From the NCBI RefSeq assembly GCF_039621805.1, contig NZ_CP155074.1:186001-250000 (forward strand): a stretch of 64,000 nucleotides of DNA, given 5' to 3'. The notes beneath the pieces are model-generated. The model was not told where the DNA came from, did no database searches, and worked only from the letters and a program-made list of their open reading frames with translations. A program made the position numbers and the translations under genes. Source of the DNA: Paraburkholderia sp. PREW-6R (lineage in GTDB: Bacteria; Pseudomonadota; Gammaproteobacteria; Burkholderiales; Burkholderiaceae). Numbering within the stretch: the first letter of the stretch is position 1; each line of letters begins with the position of its first letter. This document shows positions 34,515 to 43,580 of the stretch, piece by piece.

Positions 34515-35540
34515 ATGACCAACCTCGCGAGGCGCACGCTGCTGCGCGCGGCGGCCGCCCTCCCGGTGGCGAGTACGCTAGGCTTTCCCGCCATCGTGCG
34601 CGCCGCGTCCGGCCCGGAATTCGTGTTCAAGTACGGCAATAATCTGCCGCTGACCCATCCGTTGAACGTGCGCTCGCAGGAAGCGGCGAATCAGATCAAA
34701 GAGGCGTCCAAGGGGCGCATGGAGATCCGGATTTTCCCCAACAACCAGTTGGGCGGCGACACCGATATGCTCGCGCAGGTTCGCAGCGGCGGCATTGAAA
34801 TGTTCACGCCGTCGGCGTTGGTGGTCTCGACGCTTGCGCCATCGGTCGCAATCAACGCGGTGGGCTTCGCGTTCAGCGACTACAGTCAGGTGTGGAGCGC
34901 GATGGACGGCCAACTCGGCGCCTATGTGCGTGCGGCGATGCAGAAGGCCGGCCTCGAGTCGTTCGAAAAAATGTGGGACAACGGCTTTCGTCAGACCACT
35001 ACGAGCAACGGCGCAATAGCGAGCGCGCAAAACATGCGCGGACTGAAGATTCGCGTGCCGGTGAGCCCGCTCAGTATCGACATGTTCAAGGGACTCGGCG
35101 CGTCGCCCACGAGCCTGCAATTCAGCGAAGTCTATTCGTCGCTGCAAACGCATATTGTCGACGCGCAGGAGAACCCTCTGCCGATCGTGCAAGTGGCGAA
35201 ACTCTACGAAGTTCAGAAGTACTGCTCATTGACCAACCACATGTGGGACGGTTACTGGTTCGTGTTGAATCCGCGTGCGTGGCAGCGTCTGCCGAAGGAT
35301 CTGCAGGGCATTGCCAGCGACGCGTTTAATCGGGGCGCGCTGAAGCAGCGTGAGGACGTTCGCAAGCTCAATGAAGCAGCGGTGGCCGATTTGCAGAGCA
35401 AGGGTCTGGCGATCAATCGTCCCGCTCCGGATTCGTTTCGCGCGGCGCTGCGGCAGGCGGGTTTCTACGCCGGGTGGAAGAGCAGGTTCGGCAATCAGGC
35501 GTGGGATCTGCTCGAGCAGTCCGTCGGCAAACTCGCCTGA
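34515..35540 (+). CDS. TRAP transporter substrate-binding protein (DctP-type)
   Basis: 341 residues. The N terminus has a Tat-like twin-arginine segment (ARRTLLRAAAAL) and a cleavage region ending IVRAA. The mature part has the DctP pattern: FKYGNNLPLTHPLNVRSQEA, GRMEIRIFPNNQLGGDTDML, the conserved Arg region LKIRVPVSP that binds the ligand carboxylate, and ENPLPIVQVAKLYEVQ. TRAP systems import carboxylic acids with a sodium gradient, so the substrate is an acid, in line with a sugar-acid route. AAGGAGA precedes the ATG. Confidence 0.93.
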   Translation: MTNLARRTLLRAAAALPVASTLGFPAIVRAASGPEFVFKYGNNLPLTHPLNVRSQEAANQIKEASKGRMEIRIFPNNQLGGDTDMLAQVRSGGIEMFTPSALVVSTLAPSVAINAVGFAFSDYSQVWSAMDGQLGAYVRAAMQKAGLESFEKMWDNGFRQTTTSNGAIASAQNMRGLKIRVPVSPLSIDMFKGLGASPTSLQFSEVYSSLQTHIVDAQENPLPIVQVAKLYEVQKYCSLTNHMWDGYWFVLNPRAWQRLPKDLQGIASDAFNRGALKQREDVRKLNEAAVADLQSKGLAINRPAPDSFRAALRQAGFYAGWKSRFGNQAWDLLEQSVGKLA

Positions 35541-35651
35541 ATGCGTGGTGAGCGCGAGTGTTTCGCGCGCGCGTCATGAGTGCGCCATGAGGCAATCATG
35601 AGCGTCAGGCAGCAGACGAACCGCGGTCACGCGCCGCGAGGAGACATCGGT

Positions 35652-37538
35652 ATGGCGAATCACGCATTGCATCCAGCCGACGCCGCGGTGCCGCTGCACG
35701 CGGGAAGCGCGCCGCGCCGCTGGCTCAGGATATTCGACCGCGGCCTGATTGCGCTCGTCGAAGTGTGCGCGGCGGCGCTGCTCGCGGTTGAGATCGTCGT
35801 CATGCTGGCGGGCGTCGTGTTTCGTTACGCACTGCATCAGCCGCTCGTGTGGTCGGACGAGCTCGCCGGCATTCTGTTCCTGTGGCTCGCGATGCTCGGC
35901 GCTGTGCTCGCGCTCAGGCGCGGCGAACATATGCGGATGACGGCGCTCGTCAGCCGCCTGTCGCCGGAGCGGCGAGCGTTCGTCGATACGCTCGCGATCG
36001 CAGCGTCGATTGCATTGCTCGCGCTACTCGTTGCACCGGCTTACGAATACGCGTCGGGGGAAGCCGCGATCGTGACGCCCGCGTTGCAGATCAGCAATGC
36101 CTGGCGCGCGCTTGCACTGCCGATTGGCGCGGGTCTGATGCTGCTGGTCGGCGTGATCCGGCTCGCCCAGGTGAGCCGCGTGCGCGACGTGCTGATCGTC
36201 CTGTTGATCGCCGCGCTGCTCGGCGCGGTGGCCATGTTCGCGGGGCCCTGGTTCCAGACGCTCGGTAAAGCCAATCTCGTGATTTTCTTTGTCGGCGTGG
36301 TGGCAATTGGCATTTTCTCGGGTGTGCCGATCGGTTTTTCATTCGCGCTGGCGACGTTCGGATATCTCGGCCTATCGACCTTCACGCCGCTCGAAGTGGT
36401 GGTCGGTCGAATGGACGAAGGGATGTCGCATCTCGTGCTACTCGCTGTCCCGCTATTCGTTTTTCTTGGCTTGCTGATTGAAATGACCGGCATGGCGCGC
36501 GCGATGATCGAGTTTCTGGCGAGCCTCGTCGGACACGTGCATGGCGGACTTTCGTTCGTGTTGATCGGCGCAATGTATCTCGTGTCCGGCATTTCCGGCT
36601 CAAAAGTAGCGGACATGGCGGCTATCGCTCCAGTGCTGTTCCCCGAGATGAAAAAGCGCGGCGCGTCCGAGGGCGATCTGGTCGCGCTGCTTGCAACGAC
36701 CGGCGCGCAAAGCGAAACCATTCCGCCGAGCATCGTGCTGATTACGATTGGCTCGGTCACCGGTCTTTCGATCTCCGCGTTATTTACTGCGGGGATGCTG
36801 CCAGGTGCCGTGCTCGCGCTCATTCTGTGTGTCGTGGTGTGGTGGCGCTACCGCAAAGAAGACCTGACCGGCGCACAACGTTTGAGCAAGGCGCAGATCG
36901 CGCGACTCTTTCTCGTGTCGCTCCCGGCATTGGCGCTGCCGTTCGTGATTCGCATGGCAGTGGTGGAGGGCGTGGCGACCGCAACGGAAGTGTCGACCAT
37001 CGGCATCGCCTATTCGATGCTGATTGGCCTCTTTGTCTACCGGCGCTTCGCATGGCGGCGCCTTGGCCGCATGCTGGTGGACGCCGCCACGCTCTCCGGC
37101 GCAATTCTGTTCATTATCGGTTGCGCAACGGCAATGGCGTGGGCGCTCACACAGTCCGGTTTCTCACAGGACCTCGCAGAGTTGATGGGCTCGATGCCGG
37201 GCGGCGCGTACGGATTCCTTGCGGTGTCCATCGTGGTGTTCGTGATGCTCGGCAGCGTACTGGAAGGCATACCGGCAATCGTGCTGTTCGGCCCTTTGCT
37301 GTTTCCGATCGCGCGACTCGCCGGCGTCAACGAAGTGCACTATGCGATCGTCGTCATTCTTTCGATGGGCGTGGGGCTCTTTTCGCCACCGTTCGGCGTG
37401 GGCTACTACTCGGCGTGCGCGATCAGCAAGGTGAATCCCGACGCGGGCATCCGGCCGATTATCGGGTACATGGGCGCGCTGATCGTGGGCCTGATTCTGG
37501 TGGCGGCGATTCCCTGGATTTCTATCGGCTTCCTTTAA
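35652..37538 (+). CDS. TRAP transporter fused permease (DctQ-DctM)
   Basis: 628 residues from MANHALHP, chosen because GAGGAG lies eight bases upstream (earlier in-frame ATGs at 35580 and 35598 lack one). The small DctQ part covers about 25-185 (VVFRYALHQPLVWSDELAG). The large DctM part covers about 200-628 (VPLFVFLGLLIEMTGMA; GISGSKVADMAAIAPVLFP; QSETIPPSIVLI). Both domains are complete, so this single chain should act with the preceding DctP protein. It is followed by the VOC and RLP genes in the same direction. Confidence 0.92.
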   Translation: MANHALHPADAAVPLHAGSAPRRWLRIFDRGLIALVEVCAAALLAVEIVVMLAGVVFRYALHQPLVWSDELAGILFLWLAMLGAVLALRRGEHMRMTALVSRLSPERRAFVDTLAIAASIALLALLVAPAYEYASGEAAIVTPALQISNAWRALALPIGAGLMLLVGVIRLAQVSRVRDVLIVLLIAALLGAVAMFAGPWFQTLGKANLVIFFVGVVAIGIFSGVPIGFSFALATFGYLGLSTFTPLEVVVGRMDEGMSHLVLLAVPLFVFLGLLIEMTGMARAMIEFLASLVGHVHGGLSFVLIGAMYLVSGISGSKVADMAAIAPVLFPEMKKRGASEGDLVALLATTGAQSETIPPSIVLITIGSVTGLSISALFTAGMLPGAVLALILCVVVWWRYRKEDLTGAQRLSKAQIARLFLVSLPALALPFVIRMAVVEGVATATEVSTIGIAYSMLIGLFVYRRFAWRRLGRMLVDAATLSGAILFIIGCATAMAWALTQSGFSQDLAELMGSMPGGAYGFLAVSIVVFVMLGSVLEGIPAIVLFGPLLFPIARLAGVNEVHYAIVVILSMGVGLFSPPFGVGYYSACAISKVNPDAGIRPIIGYMGALIVGLILVAAIPWISIGFL

Positions 37539-37642
37539 AGCGTCTTTGAGGTTTCTCTTTTCAGGTTCGGCAATCGGGCGCTGCGTGTCGTCGCGCCGGG
37601 GCGTCGCTCGTGCTTAAAAACTGGCAGCATCGGGAGAGTTTC

Positions 37643-38182
37643 ATGAGTCGTTTCTTTGGCGAGATCCGCCAGGCGGGTTACGTGGTGCGCGATATCGAGG
37701 CTGCGATGGACTACTGGAGCCGCGTTCTCGGCGTTGGCCCGTGGTTCTACAATGAACGCGTGCCGATTGAACACTACACATATCGCGGGCAATCGTACGA
37801 CGTGCATAACTCGGTGGCACTCGCGAATTCCGGCCCGCTGCAGGTGGAACTGATCCAGACGCGTAACAATGCACCTTCGATGTACCGCGATTTCCTCGCT
37901 GCGGGCAATACCGGTTTGCAGCACAACGCCTACTGGACCACATCGTTCGATGAAGACCTCGCGCGCCTCGAAGAACAGGGCTTCAAGGTCGCGATGAGCG
38001 GCGAAGTGGGCCGCAATGGCCGCTTCGTCTATTTCGACACGGAGAATCATCCGGGCACCGTGATCGAATTGTCGGAGGTTGCCGGGCCGAAAGGCAAACT
38101 CTTCAACATGATCTATGCGGCCTCGCGCGATTGGGACGGCCGCGAGCCGGTGCGCCGCTTTCCTGATCTGAGCACGCTATGA
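37643..38182 (+). CDS. VOC-superfamily (glyoxalase/dioxygenase-fold) protein
   Basis: 179 residues from MSRFFGEIRQAGYVVRDIE, with CGGGAGAG upstream. The start, GYVVRDIEAAMDYWSRVLGVGPW, is the classical VOC opening. Possible metal ligands are His in NTGLQHNAYW and Glu in GTVIELSE. VOC proteins catalyse isomerisation, epimerisation or C-C chemistry. Its stop overlaps the RLP start by four bases, so it very likely acts in the same pathway, perhaps as the isomerase that forms the RLP-pathway keto acid. That role is inference. Confidence 0.85.
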   Translation: MSRFFGEIRQAGYVVRDIEAAMDYWSRVLGVGPWFYNERVPIEHYTYRGQSYDVHNSVALANSGPLQVELIQTRNNAPSMYRDFLAAGNTGLQHNAYWTTSFDEDLARLEEQGFKVAMSGEVGRNGRFVYFDTENHPGTVIELSEVAGPKGKLFNMIYAASRDWDGREPVRRFPDLSTL

Positions 38183-39477
38183 GCGCCATGGTGCAGTCTC
38201 ATGTTCCGCGCGACGACACACTCGAAGCCGACTATCTGATCGAAACGCCGCTCGACCCGGCAAAAGTCGCCGACGTGATGGCCGGCGAGCAGTCGAGCGG
38301 AACCTTCGTGCGCGTGGCCAACGAAACCGACGCGCTCCGTGCGCGCAGTCGCGCAACGGTGCTGCGCATCGACGAACTCGAACCCGCGCTGCAGCCGAGC
38401 TTGCCGAACGCCTGGCTTGCGCGCCAGGGAACCCGAGGGCCCTGGCGGCGCGCGCGTATCACTTTGTCGTTTCCGATTGCCAACATCGACGCCAATCTGC
38501 CGACGCTTGCCGCCACCGTGGCGGGCAATCTCTACGATCTGGGCGAAGTCACCGGCATGCGCTTGCTGTCGCTGCGTTTTCCCGCGTCGTACCGTGCGCG
38601 CTTCGCATTGCCGCCGCATGGCGTGACAGGCACGCGAAGGCTCACGCAAGTGCCGGGCAGACCGATGATCGGCACCATCATCAAGCCGAATGTCGGGCTG
38701 AGCGCGGCAGAAACGGCGGCGCTCGTGCGCGACCTGTGCGAGGCCGGCGTCGACTTTATCAAGGATGACGAAGTAAGCGCCAATCCCGTCCATGCGCCGC
38801 TTGCCGAGCGTATCCGGGCAGTGATGCATGAAGTGCGCGGCTATCGGGAGCGCACCGGGCGCCCGGTCATGATCGCGTTCAATATCACCGATGATCTGGA
38901 TGCCATGCGCCGGCACGCGGAACTCGTCGAGCGCGAAGGCGGAACGTGTGTGATGGCGAGCATCAACTGGTGCGGCTTTTCGGCGATCCAGTCGTTGCGC
39001 CGCTCCACGCCGCTGGTGTTGCACGCGCACCGTAACGGCTTTGGCATGATGTCGCGAGATCCGGCGCTCGGCATAGCGTTTCAGGCTTATCAAACGTTGT
39101 GGCGTCTGGCTGGCGTCGATCATATGCATGTGCATGGCCTCGCCGGCAAGTTCGCGCAAAGCGATGCCGAAGTGATCGAGTCTGCACGCGATTGCGCAAC
39201 GCCTCTCGCACCAGCTTGCAACGACACTGTATTGCCGGCGTTCTCGTCCGGCCAATGGGCAGGCACGGTGCAGCCGACATTCGACGCCGTGCAATCCACG
39301 GATCTGCTGTTCATGTCCGGCGGAGGGATTCTCGCGCATCCCGATGGTCCCGCCGCGGGCGTGACGAGCGTGCAGCAGGCATGGGCGGCGGTGCAGGAGC
39401 GCACGCCGTTGCCAGTGTACGCAGAACATCATCCGGAATTGCGGCGCGCGCTCCAGTTTTTCGGCGGTCGCGCTTGA
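38179..39477 (+). CDS. RuBisCO-like protein (RLP), probable 3-oxo-sugar-acid-phosphate lyase
   Basis: 432 residues of the RuBisCO large-chain superfamily. The chemistry-defining residues are kept: Lys169 in GTIIKPNVG (RuBisCO Lys175), the carbamate lysine and metal ligands in DFIKDDE (Lys195, Asp197, Glu198), His282/His284 in HAHRNGFG, the loop-6 lysine Lys324 in HGLAGKF, and SGGGILAHPDG for phosphate. RLPs next to a DUF1537 kinase have been shown to decarboxylate or hydrolytically cleave 3-oxo-isoapionate 4-phosphate. A matching role here is likely but the substrate could differ. Not a CO2-fixing RuBisCO: no small subunit or phosphoribulokinase is near. Confidence 0.9.
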   Translation: MSAMVQSHVPRDDTLEADYLIETPLDPAKVADVMAGEQSSGTFVRVANETDALRARSRATVLRIDELEPALQPSLPNAWLARQGTRGPWRRARITLSFPIANIDANLPTLAATVAGNLYDLGEVTGMRLLSLRFPASYRARFALPPHGVTGTRRLTQVPGRPMIGTIIKPNVGLSAAETAALVRDLCEAGVDFIKDDEVSANPVHAPLAERIRAVMHEVRGYRERTGRPVMIAFNITDDLDAMRRHAELVEREGGTCVMASINWCGFSAIQSLRRSTPLVLHAHRNGFGMMSRDPALGIAFQAYQTLWRLAGVDHMHVHGLAGKFAQSDAEVIESARDCATPLAPACNDTVLPAFSSGQWAGTVQPTFDAVQSTDLLFMSGGGILAHPDGPAAGVTSVQQAWAAVQERTPLPVYAEHHPELRRALQFFGGRA

Positions 39478-39497
39478 GCGCGACACAGGAGCCGCCC

Positions 39498-40895
39498 ATG
39501 AGCGAGACGACCCGCGACGCCCGCCACGACCGGCCCGCCTACGGCTTTTACGGCGACGACTTCACGGGCGCCACCGACACTCTCGCGCATCTCGCGCGCG
39601 CCGGACTGCGCTCGATGCTGTTCTTCGCGCCACCGGATGCTGCGCGTCTCTCCACGCTCGGCCGGCTTGATGCGGTGGGCGTGGCGGGTGCCGCACGCTC
39701 GATGCGGGCGGAAGAGCAGCAACGTGAGCTGACGCTTGCCGGCGCTGCGTTGGCGGCGTTGGGCGTTCGCATCATGCATTACAAGGTGTGCTCGACGTTC
39801 GACAGCGCGCCTGACACAGGGAGCGTTGGCGTGGCGATCCGCACGTTGCGGCAGTACTGCGCGAGTCCGCTCGTGGCCGTGGTCGGTGGTCAGCCGAATC
39901 TGCGCCGCTATTGCGTGTTCGGGGAACTCTTTGCAGCTGCGGGCGCGGACGACGAACAGCAAGCCATTTACCGGATCGACCGTCATCCTACGATGAGCCG
40001 GCATCCCGTCACGCCGATGAACGAGGCGGATCTGCGTGTGCATTTCCGGCAGCAAGGCGTGGAAAACGTGCAATCGATCGACTGGCGTTGCTATGCCGAC
40101 GGCGACGATGCTTTGCACGCCGAAATTCAGCGCCGGCTCGATCGTGGCGCCGACGCCGTGCTGTTCGATGTTCTCGACGATCAGCATCTGAAGTCGATTG
40201 GGCGCGAGTTGCGGCGGCGCGCTGCGATGTCCGCACCGCTGCTGGCGGTGGGCGCGAGCAGCGTCGCACAGGCCTATGCGTTAGCGTCGGATGACGAGAG
40301 CGGATCGCCTCGCATGCCAGCCAAACGGTTCGCGCCGCTGGCACGCGCTCGTGGTCCCGTGTTCGTGCTGGCGGGAAGTCTTTCACCGCTCACGGCGGTG
40401 CAGATTGGCGCGGCGCAATCGTACCTGCGGGTCGAACTCGATCCGCTAGAAATGACCGGCGAGGGCGCTTGCGGGTATCTTGATTCGCTCGTCGCCGCTA
40501 TTGCCGACGCGTTGCGCGACGGCCGCCACGTGCTCGCGTTCACCACGCGCCGTACAGCGCAGGCACAGGAGGGCAACTGGAATAGCGGCGCGTTGGCGCG
40601 CCTCGCGAAGGTGTGCGCAACCTTGTTGCAGCGTGTTCTCGCGGCGGTAAAACTCGAACGTATCGGCATTGCAGGTGGCGACACGTCGAGCTTTGCCGTG
40701 CGCGGGCTCGATGCCTGGGGCTTGTCCTATCTGGCGCCGCTCTCCGCAGGCGTGACGGTATGCCGTCTTCATGCGGATCGCGCTGATCTCGACGGCATGG
40801 AGATCATGCTCAAGGGTGGTCAGATGGGCGACGCCGAACTGTTCGAGCAACTGCTCGACGGCTATCCCCGCGACAGTGCAGGCGCGAGCGGCTAG
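39498..40895 (+). CDS. Four-carbon acid sugar kinase family protein (DUF1537), OiaK-like
   Basis: 465 residues from MSETTRDARHDR, with AGGAG upstream. The N-terminal domain starts YGFYGDDFTGATDTLAHLAR, the family signature, and the C-terminal nucleotide-binding domain has IAGGDTSSFAVRGLDAWGL and MLKGGQMGD. The family phosphorylates sugar acids (threonate, erythronate, 3-oxo-isoapionate). Located 20 bases after the RLP gene, it should provide the phosphorylated keto acid that the RLP cleaves. It is convergent with an SDR gene only three bases away. Confidence 0.9.
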   Translation: MSETTRDARHDRPAYGFYGDDFTGATDTLAHLARAGLRSMLFFAPPDAARLSTLGRLDAVGVAGAARSMRAEEQQRELTLAGAALAALGVRIMHYKVCSTFDSAPDTGSVGVAIRTLRQYCASPLVAVVGGQPNLRRYCVFGELFAAAGADDEQQAIYRIDRHPTMSRHPVTPMNEADLRVHFRQQGVENVQSIDWRCYADGDDALHAEIQRRLDRGADAVLFDVLDDQHLKSIGRELRRRAAMSAPLLAVGASSVAQAYALASDDESGSPRMPAKRFAPLARARGPVFVLAGSLSPLTAVQIGAAQSYLRVELDPLEMTGEGACGYLDSLVAAIADALRDGRHVLAFTTRRTAQAQEGNWNSGALARLAKVCATLLQRVLAAVKLERIGIAGGDTSSFAVRGLDAWGLSYLAPLSAGVTVCRLHADRADLDGMEIMLKGGQMGDAELFEQLLDGYPRDSAGASG

Positions 40896-40898
40896 CCG

Positions 40899-41699
40899 CT
40901 ATCCGTTATCCGCAAAGCCTGGATACAGCGTCATGCCGCCGTCGACGAACAGTGTCGTGCCCACCACATAGTCGCTTTGATCCGACGCGAGCCAGACCGC
41001 CGCGTTGCCGATATCTTCCACGTTGCCGACACGGCCGTAGGGAATCAATTCGAGCAGTTTTTTCAGCGCGGCGTCGGAGTCCCACGCCGATTTGTTGATT
41101 GGCGTGCGAATCGCACCCGGCGCGATTGAATTGACACGAATACGCTCGGGCGCGACTTCCTGTGCGAGCGACTTCATGAACATTTGAATGCCACCCTTGG
41201 ATGCCGCATAGTTGACATGACCCGCCCACGGAATGATCTCGTGCACCGAGCTCATGCAGATGATCTTGCCGAGTGCTTTTGACACTGGGCGCGATCCACG
41301 TCGGCGGAATTCCTTGACGGCCGCTTGCGCAGTGAGAAATTGTCCCGTCAGATTAGTGGCAATGACGGCTTGCCAGTCATCGAGCGTCATGTCGGCAATA
41401 GCGCTGTCTTTCTGCATGCCTGAATTAGCGACGACGATATCGACGGTTCCGAATTCCGCGCGGCAGGCATCGAACATCTGCTCGATCTGACTCGGATCGG
41501 ACACGTTCGCCTGAACGGCAAGTGCGGCACCGCCTGCGTGCCTGATTTCCTCTGCGAGCTTTTCTGCTGCTTCGGCGTGCGAATGATAATTGAGCACCAC
41601 GGCTGCACCGGCGGCGGCCAGTGCCTGGGCAACACCATAACCAATGCCCGAACTGGCGCCCGTAATCAGCGCCACCTGGTTCGCGAGTAACTTTTCCAT
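40899..41699 (-). CDS. SDR oxidoreductase, glucose/sugar 1-dehydrogenase type
   Basis: 266 residues. Cofactor loop TGASSGIG (about 14-21), ANSGM, catalytic Ser in CMSSVHE, YAASKGG with Tyr and Lys, and C-terminal VDGGMTLYPGF. The pattern is that of glucose 1-dehydrogenases. It is convergent with the DUF1537 gene, so it is not in the same transcript, but it may oxidise a sugar or sugar acid in the same pathway. It shares its strand with a DUF3309 gene and a GntR gene upstream. Confidence 0.9.
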   Translation of the reverse strand: MEKLLANQVALITGASSGIGYGVAQALAAAGAAVVLNYHSHAEAAEKLAEEIRHAGGAALAVQANVSDPSQIEQMFDACRAEFGTVDIVVANSGMQKDSAIADMTLDDWQAVIATNLTGQFLTAQAAVKEFRRRGSRPVSKALGKIICMSSVHEIIPWAGHVNYAASKGGIQMFMKSLAQEVAPERIRVNSIAPGAIRTPINKSAWDSDAALKKLLELIPYGRVGNVEDIGNAAVWLASDQSDYVVGTTLFVDGGMTLYPGFADNG

Positions 41700-41849
41700 C
41701 GCATGCTCCCGGCGTGACGACGTGAAGGCACGAAAGTGTTTCTGGGATTCACATGATAAGGCCGCCGGATGACCGCGCAGTGAATCGCGTCGGTAGCCGG
41801 CGGCCTGTCCGGATCAATCGAGGATCCGGATGCCCGAACTCGCGGTCGG

Positions 41850-42005
41850 CTATATGACGCCCGTCACCAACAGCACGATCACGACGATGACCACGATACC
41901 GATGCCGCCGGTCGGGCCGTAGCCCCACGAACGGCTGTGCGGCCACGACGGAAACGCACCGATGAGGAGGAGAATCAGCACGATCAGAAGAATAGTTCCC
42001 AACAT
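41850..42005 (-). CDS. DUF3309 small membrane protein
   Basis: 51 residues: a hydrophobic helix (LGTILLIVLILLLIGAF), the conserved centre WPHSRSWGYGPTGG, and a second hydrophobic helix. This matches the DUF3309 miniproteins common in proteobacteria. GGAGG lies about eleven bases before the ATG. Function is unknown. The protein is below most gene-length cutoffs but the motif is unmistakable. Confidence 0.85.
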   Translation of the reverse strand: MLGTILLIVLILLLIGAFPSWPHSRSWGYGPTGGIGIVVIVVIVLLVTGVI

Positions 42006-42184
42006 ATTAATGACCTCCGCTTGGTTGACAGGACCTGCCTTTCGACAGCCACGCATGCCCGCTTTGTCGCTTTCCAGACGAGCTTGCGAAAGGCAATATC
42101 GATGGTTCGGGGTGAGCAAACGTCGTGCCACGGGTTTCCCATCCGAGCTGGTTCCGCTCGGACCGGCGCTCGTTGCCATCCGCC

Positions 42185-42853
42185 TCAAACTTCGAGAATG
42201 CGAAACCTTTGCAGGGTATCGATCTGAAACTGCTGGCAGCGCGCGCGGTATTCGCGGCACAGGCGCTCTGCGACGGCAGCGTCGCCCGCGCGAATGGCAT
42301 CGATGATGGCGCGATGTTGTGGCGCGGGCATTCCGGTCAAAGGGGTGAGGCGCAACGTCAGGTCGCGCACGCGCCGGATCTGATCCCAGCATTCGTTCAC
42401 GATTTGCGTGAGGCGCGGATTGCCGCCGAGTTTGAGCAGATGCCTATAGAAGGCCTCGTCTGCGGCGCTCCAGGCGCTGGCGTCGTTCCGTAAGAGCGCG
42501 CGGTCCATCGCGTTGCAGGCCTGCTCGAACGCGGCGAAGTCTTTCATGCGCAGTTTCGCACTCGCGACGACGCTTGCCGCCGTTGCCTCCAGGCTCGTCT
42601 GTACCTGATAGATCTCTTCGATGTCCGCAAGCGACACCTGCCGCACGCGAATGCCGTGACGCGGCACGATTTGCAGAAGATTTTCCTTCTGCAAACGGAT
42701 CAATGCTTCGCGGACTGGCGTTCTGCTGACGCCGAACAGGCTGACCAGATCGCGTTCAAGGAGCTGCATGCCCGGACGAAACTCGTTGCTGAGAATTTTC
42801 GCGCGGAGCTGCTGGTACACGGTGTCCGTAGAAGTTTCGCGCGGGCTGGGCAT
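42185..42853 (-). CDS. GntR-family regulator, FCD (FadR) subfamily
   Basis: 222 residues. Winged HTH about 8-75 (VYQQLRAKILSNEFRPGMQL; FGVSRTPVREALIRLQKE), then the all-helical FCD ligand domain with likely metal ligands (Asp in ADEAFYRHLLKLGGN; HRAIIDAI). It is similar to the GntR at 45848; both end the HTH with IVPRHGIR. It could control the SDR gene or the RLP operon nearby. Its own target is not shown by the sequence. Confidence 0.9.
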   Translation of the reverse strand: MPSPRETSTDTVYQQLRAKILSNEFRPGMQLLERDLVSLFGVSRTPVREALIRLQKENLLQIVPRHGIRVRQVSLADIEEIYQVQTSLEATAASVVASAKLRMKDFAAFEQACNAMDRALLRNDASAWSAADEAFYRHLLKLGGNPRLTQIVNECWDQIRRVRDLTLRLTPLTGMPAPQHRAIIDAIRAGDAAVAERLCREYRARCQQFQIDTLQRFRILEV

Positions 42854-43370
42854 GGGGACGTTCTGGTTCGCCTGAGAGAGTGCGGCAGGGTGGCCGCTGC
42901 GGATTCGGGTCGATACAGATTATAGGCGGGTGCAATTGAGCGCCCGTGCAACACGTGCGGGCGACGTTCCGGAGGGCGGTTTGGGTTGCGCTGACGCCGC
43001 TGCGTTCGGATAAACGGCGCCGTTAAGCGATGGGTTGGTGGTGTGGTGGCAAACAGCGTCACCAATAAAACACGAGTGGTCAGAACTGCTTTAACAGGCA
43101 AAAACCCGGCACACCGATGAGAACATTAGGCGCGAGAGACCGGCGCGTGCGGACCGTCGGCGCTATGCTTCGATTAGCTCAATACTGCGTCAGCAACGAG
43201 CGGCACGGAGAGTCAACGAATTGAGCAGTCGCTCTGCAAACGCTGACTTCGGCTGGTCTTTGGCGATTGGTGCGAAATAGCGCCGATGGCTGGGAAATCG
43301 TTAAAAGGAAACGATCTCTGATTTCCAGCCGCTCGTGAAGCGATAACATGGATTGGCTGCCTGACGACCA
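42854..43370. other. Intergenic region without a supportable gene
   Basis: 517 bases between the GntR gene and a small minus-strand gene. No convincing open frame, hairpin with T tract or RNA gene was seen. It may carry the GntR promoter at its left end. Confidence 0.4.
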
Positions 43371-43580
43371 TTACAGATTGCGTGCCGCCTCAAACCGGTC
43401 CAATTCTCCCAACAGGTCCTTGATCTGAAAGGTCTGCATCTGCGTTAGCGGAAATTCTTCCTGTATGCGCTGTAGCCTTTTACGCCAGTAATCCGGCGGA
43501 ATCACCGGCTGTCCCCTGAATGCTTTTAGAGAAGGCACCATCACCCGGGCGACGTGCGCTATATCATCATCCATTGTCAT
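43371..43580 (-). CDS. Small hypothetical protein (69 residues)
   Basis: Starts MTMDDDIAHVARVMVPSLKA with GGGGG about ten bases upstream. Not recognised. It is soluble and helical, with PPDYWRKRLQRIQEEFPLTQ followed by QIKDLLGELDRFEA, a composition like small conserved Burkholderia proteins. The gene stands alone; flanking DNA is gene-poor and AT-richer than average. Confidence 0.55.
   Translation of the reverse strand: MTMDDDIAHVARVMVPSLKAFRGQPVIPPDYWRKRLQRIQEEFPLTQMQTFQIKDLLGELDRFEAARNL

Noticed and set aside
38179..39477. Interpretation as a true CO2-fixing RuBisCO
   Set aside because: No small subunit, phosphoribulokinase or other Calvin-cycle gene; the context is sugar-acid uptake and a DUF1537 kinase.
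38113..39486. A 457-codon minus-strand frame opposite the RLP gene
   Set aside because: Low-complexity Arg/His composition and no motifs; the plus-strand RLP is certain.
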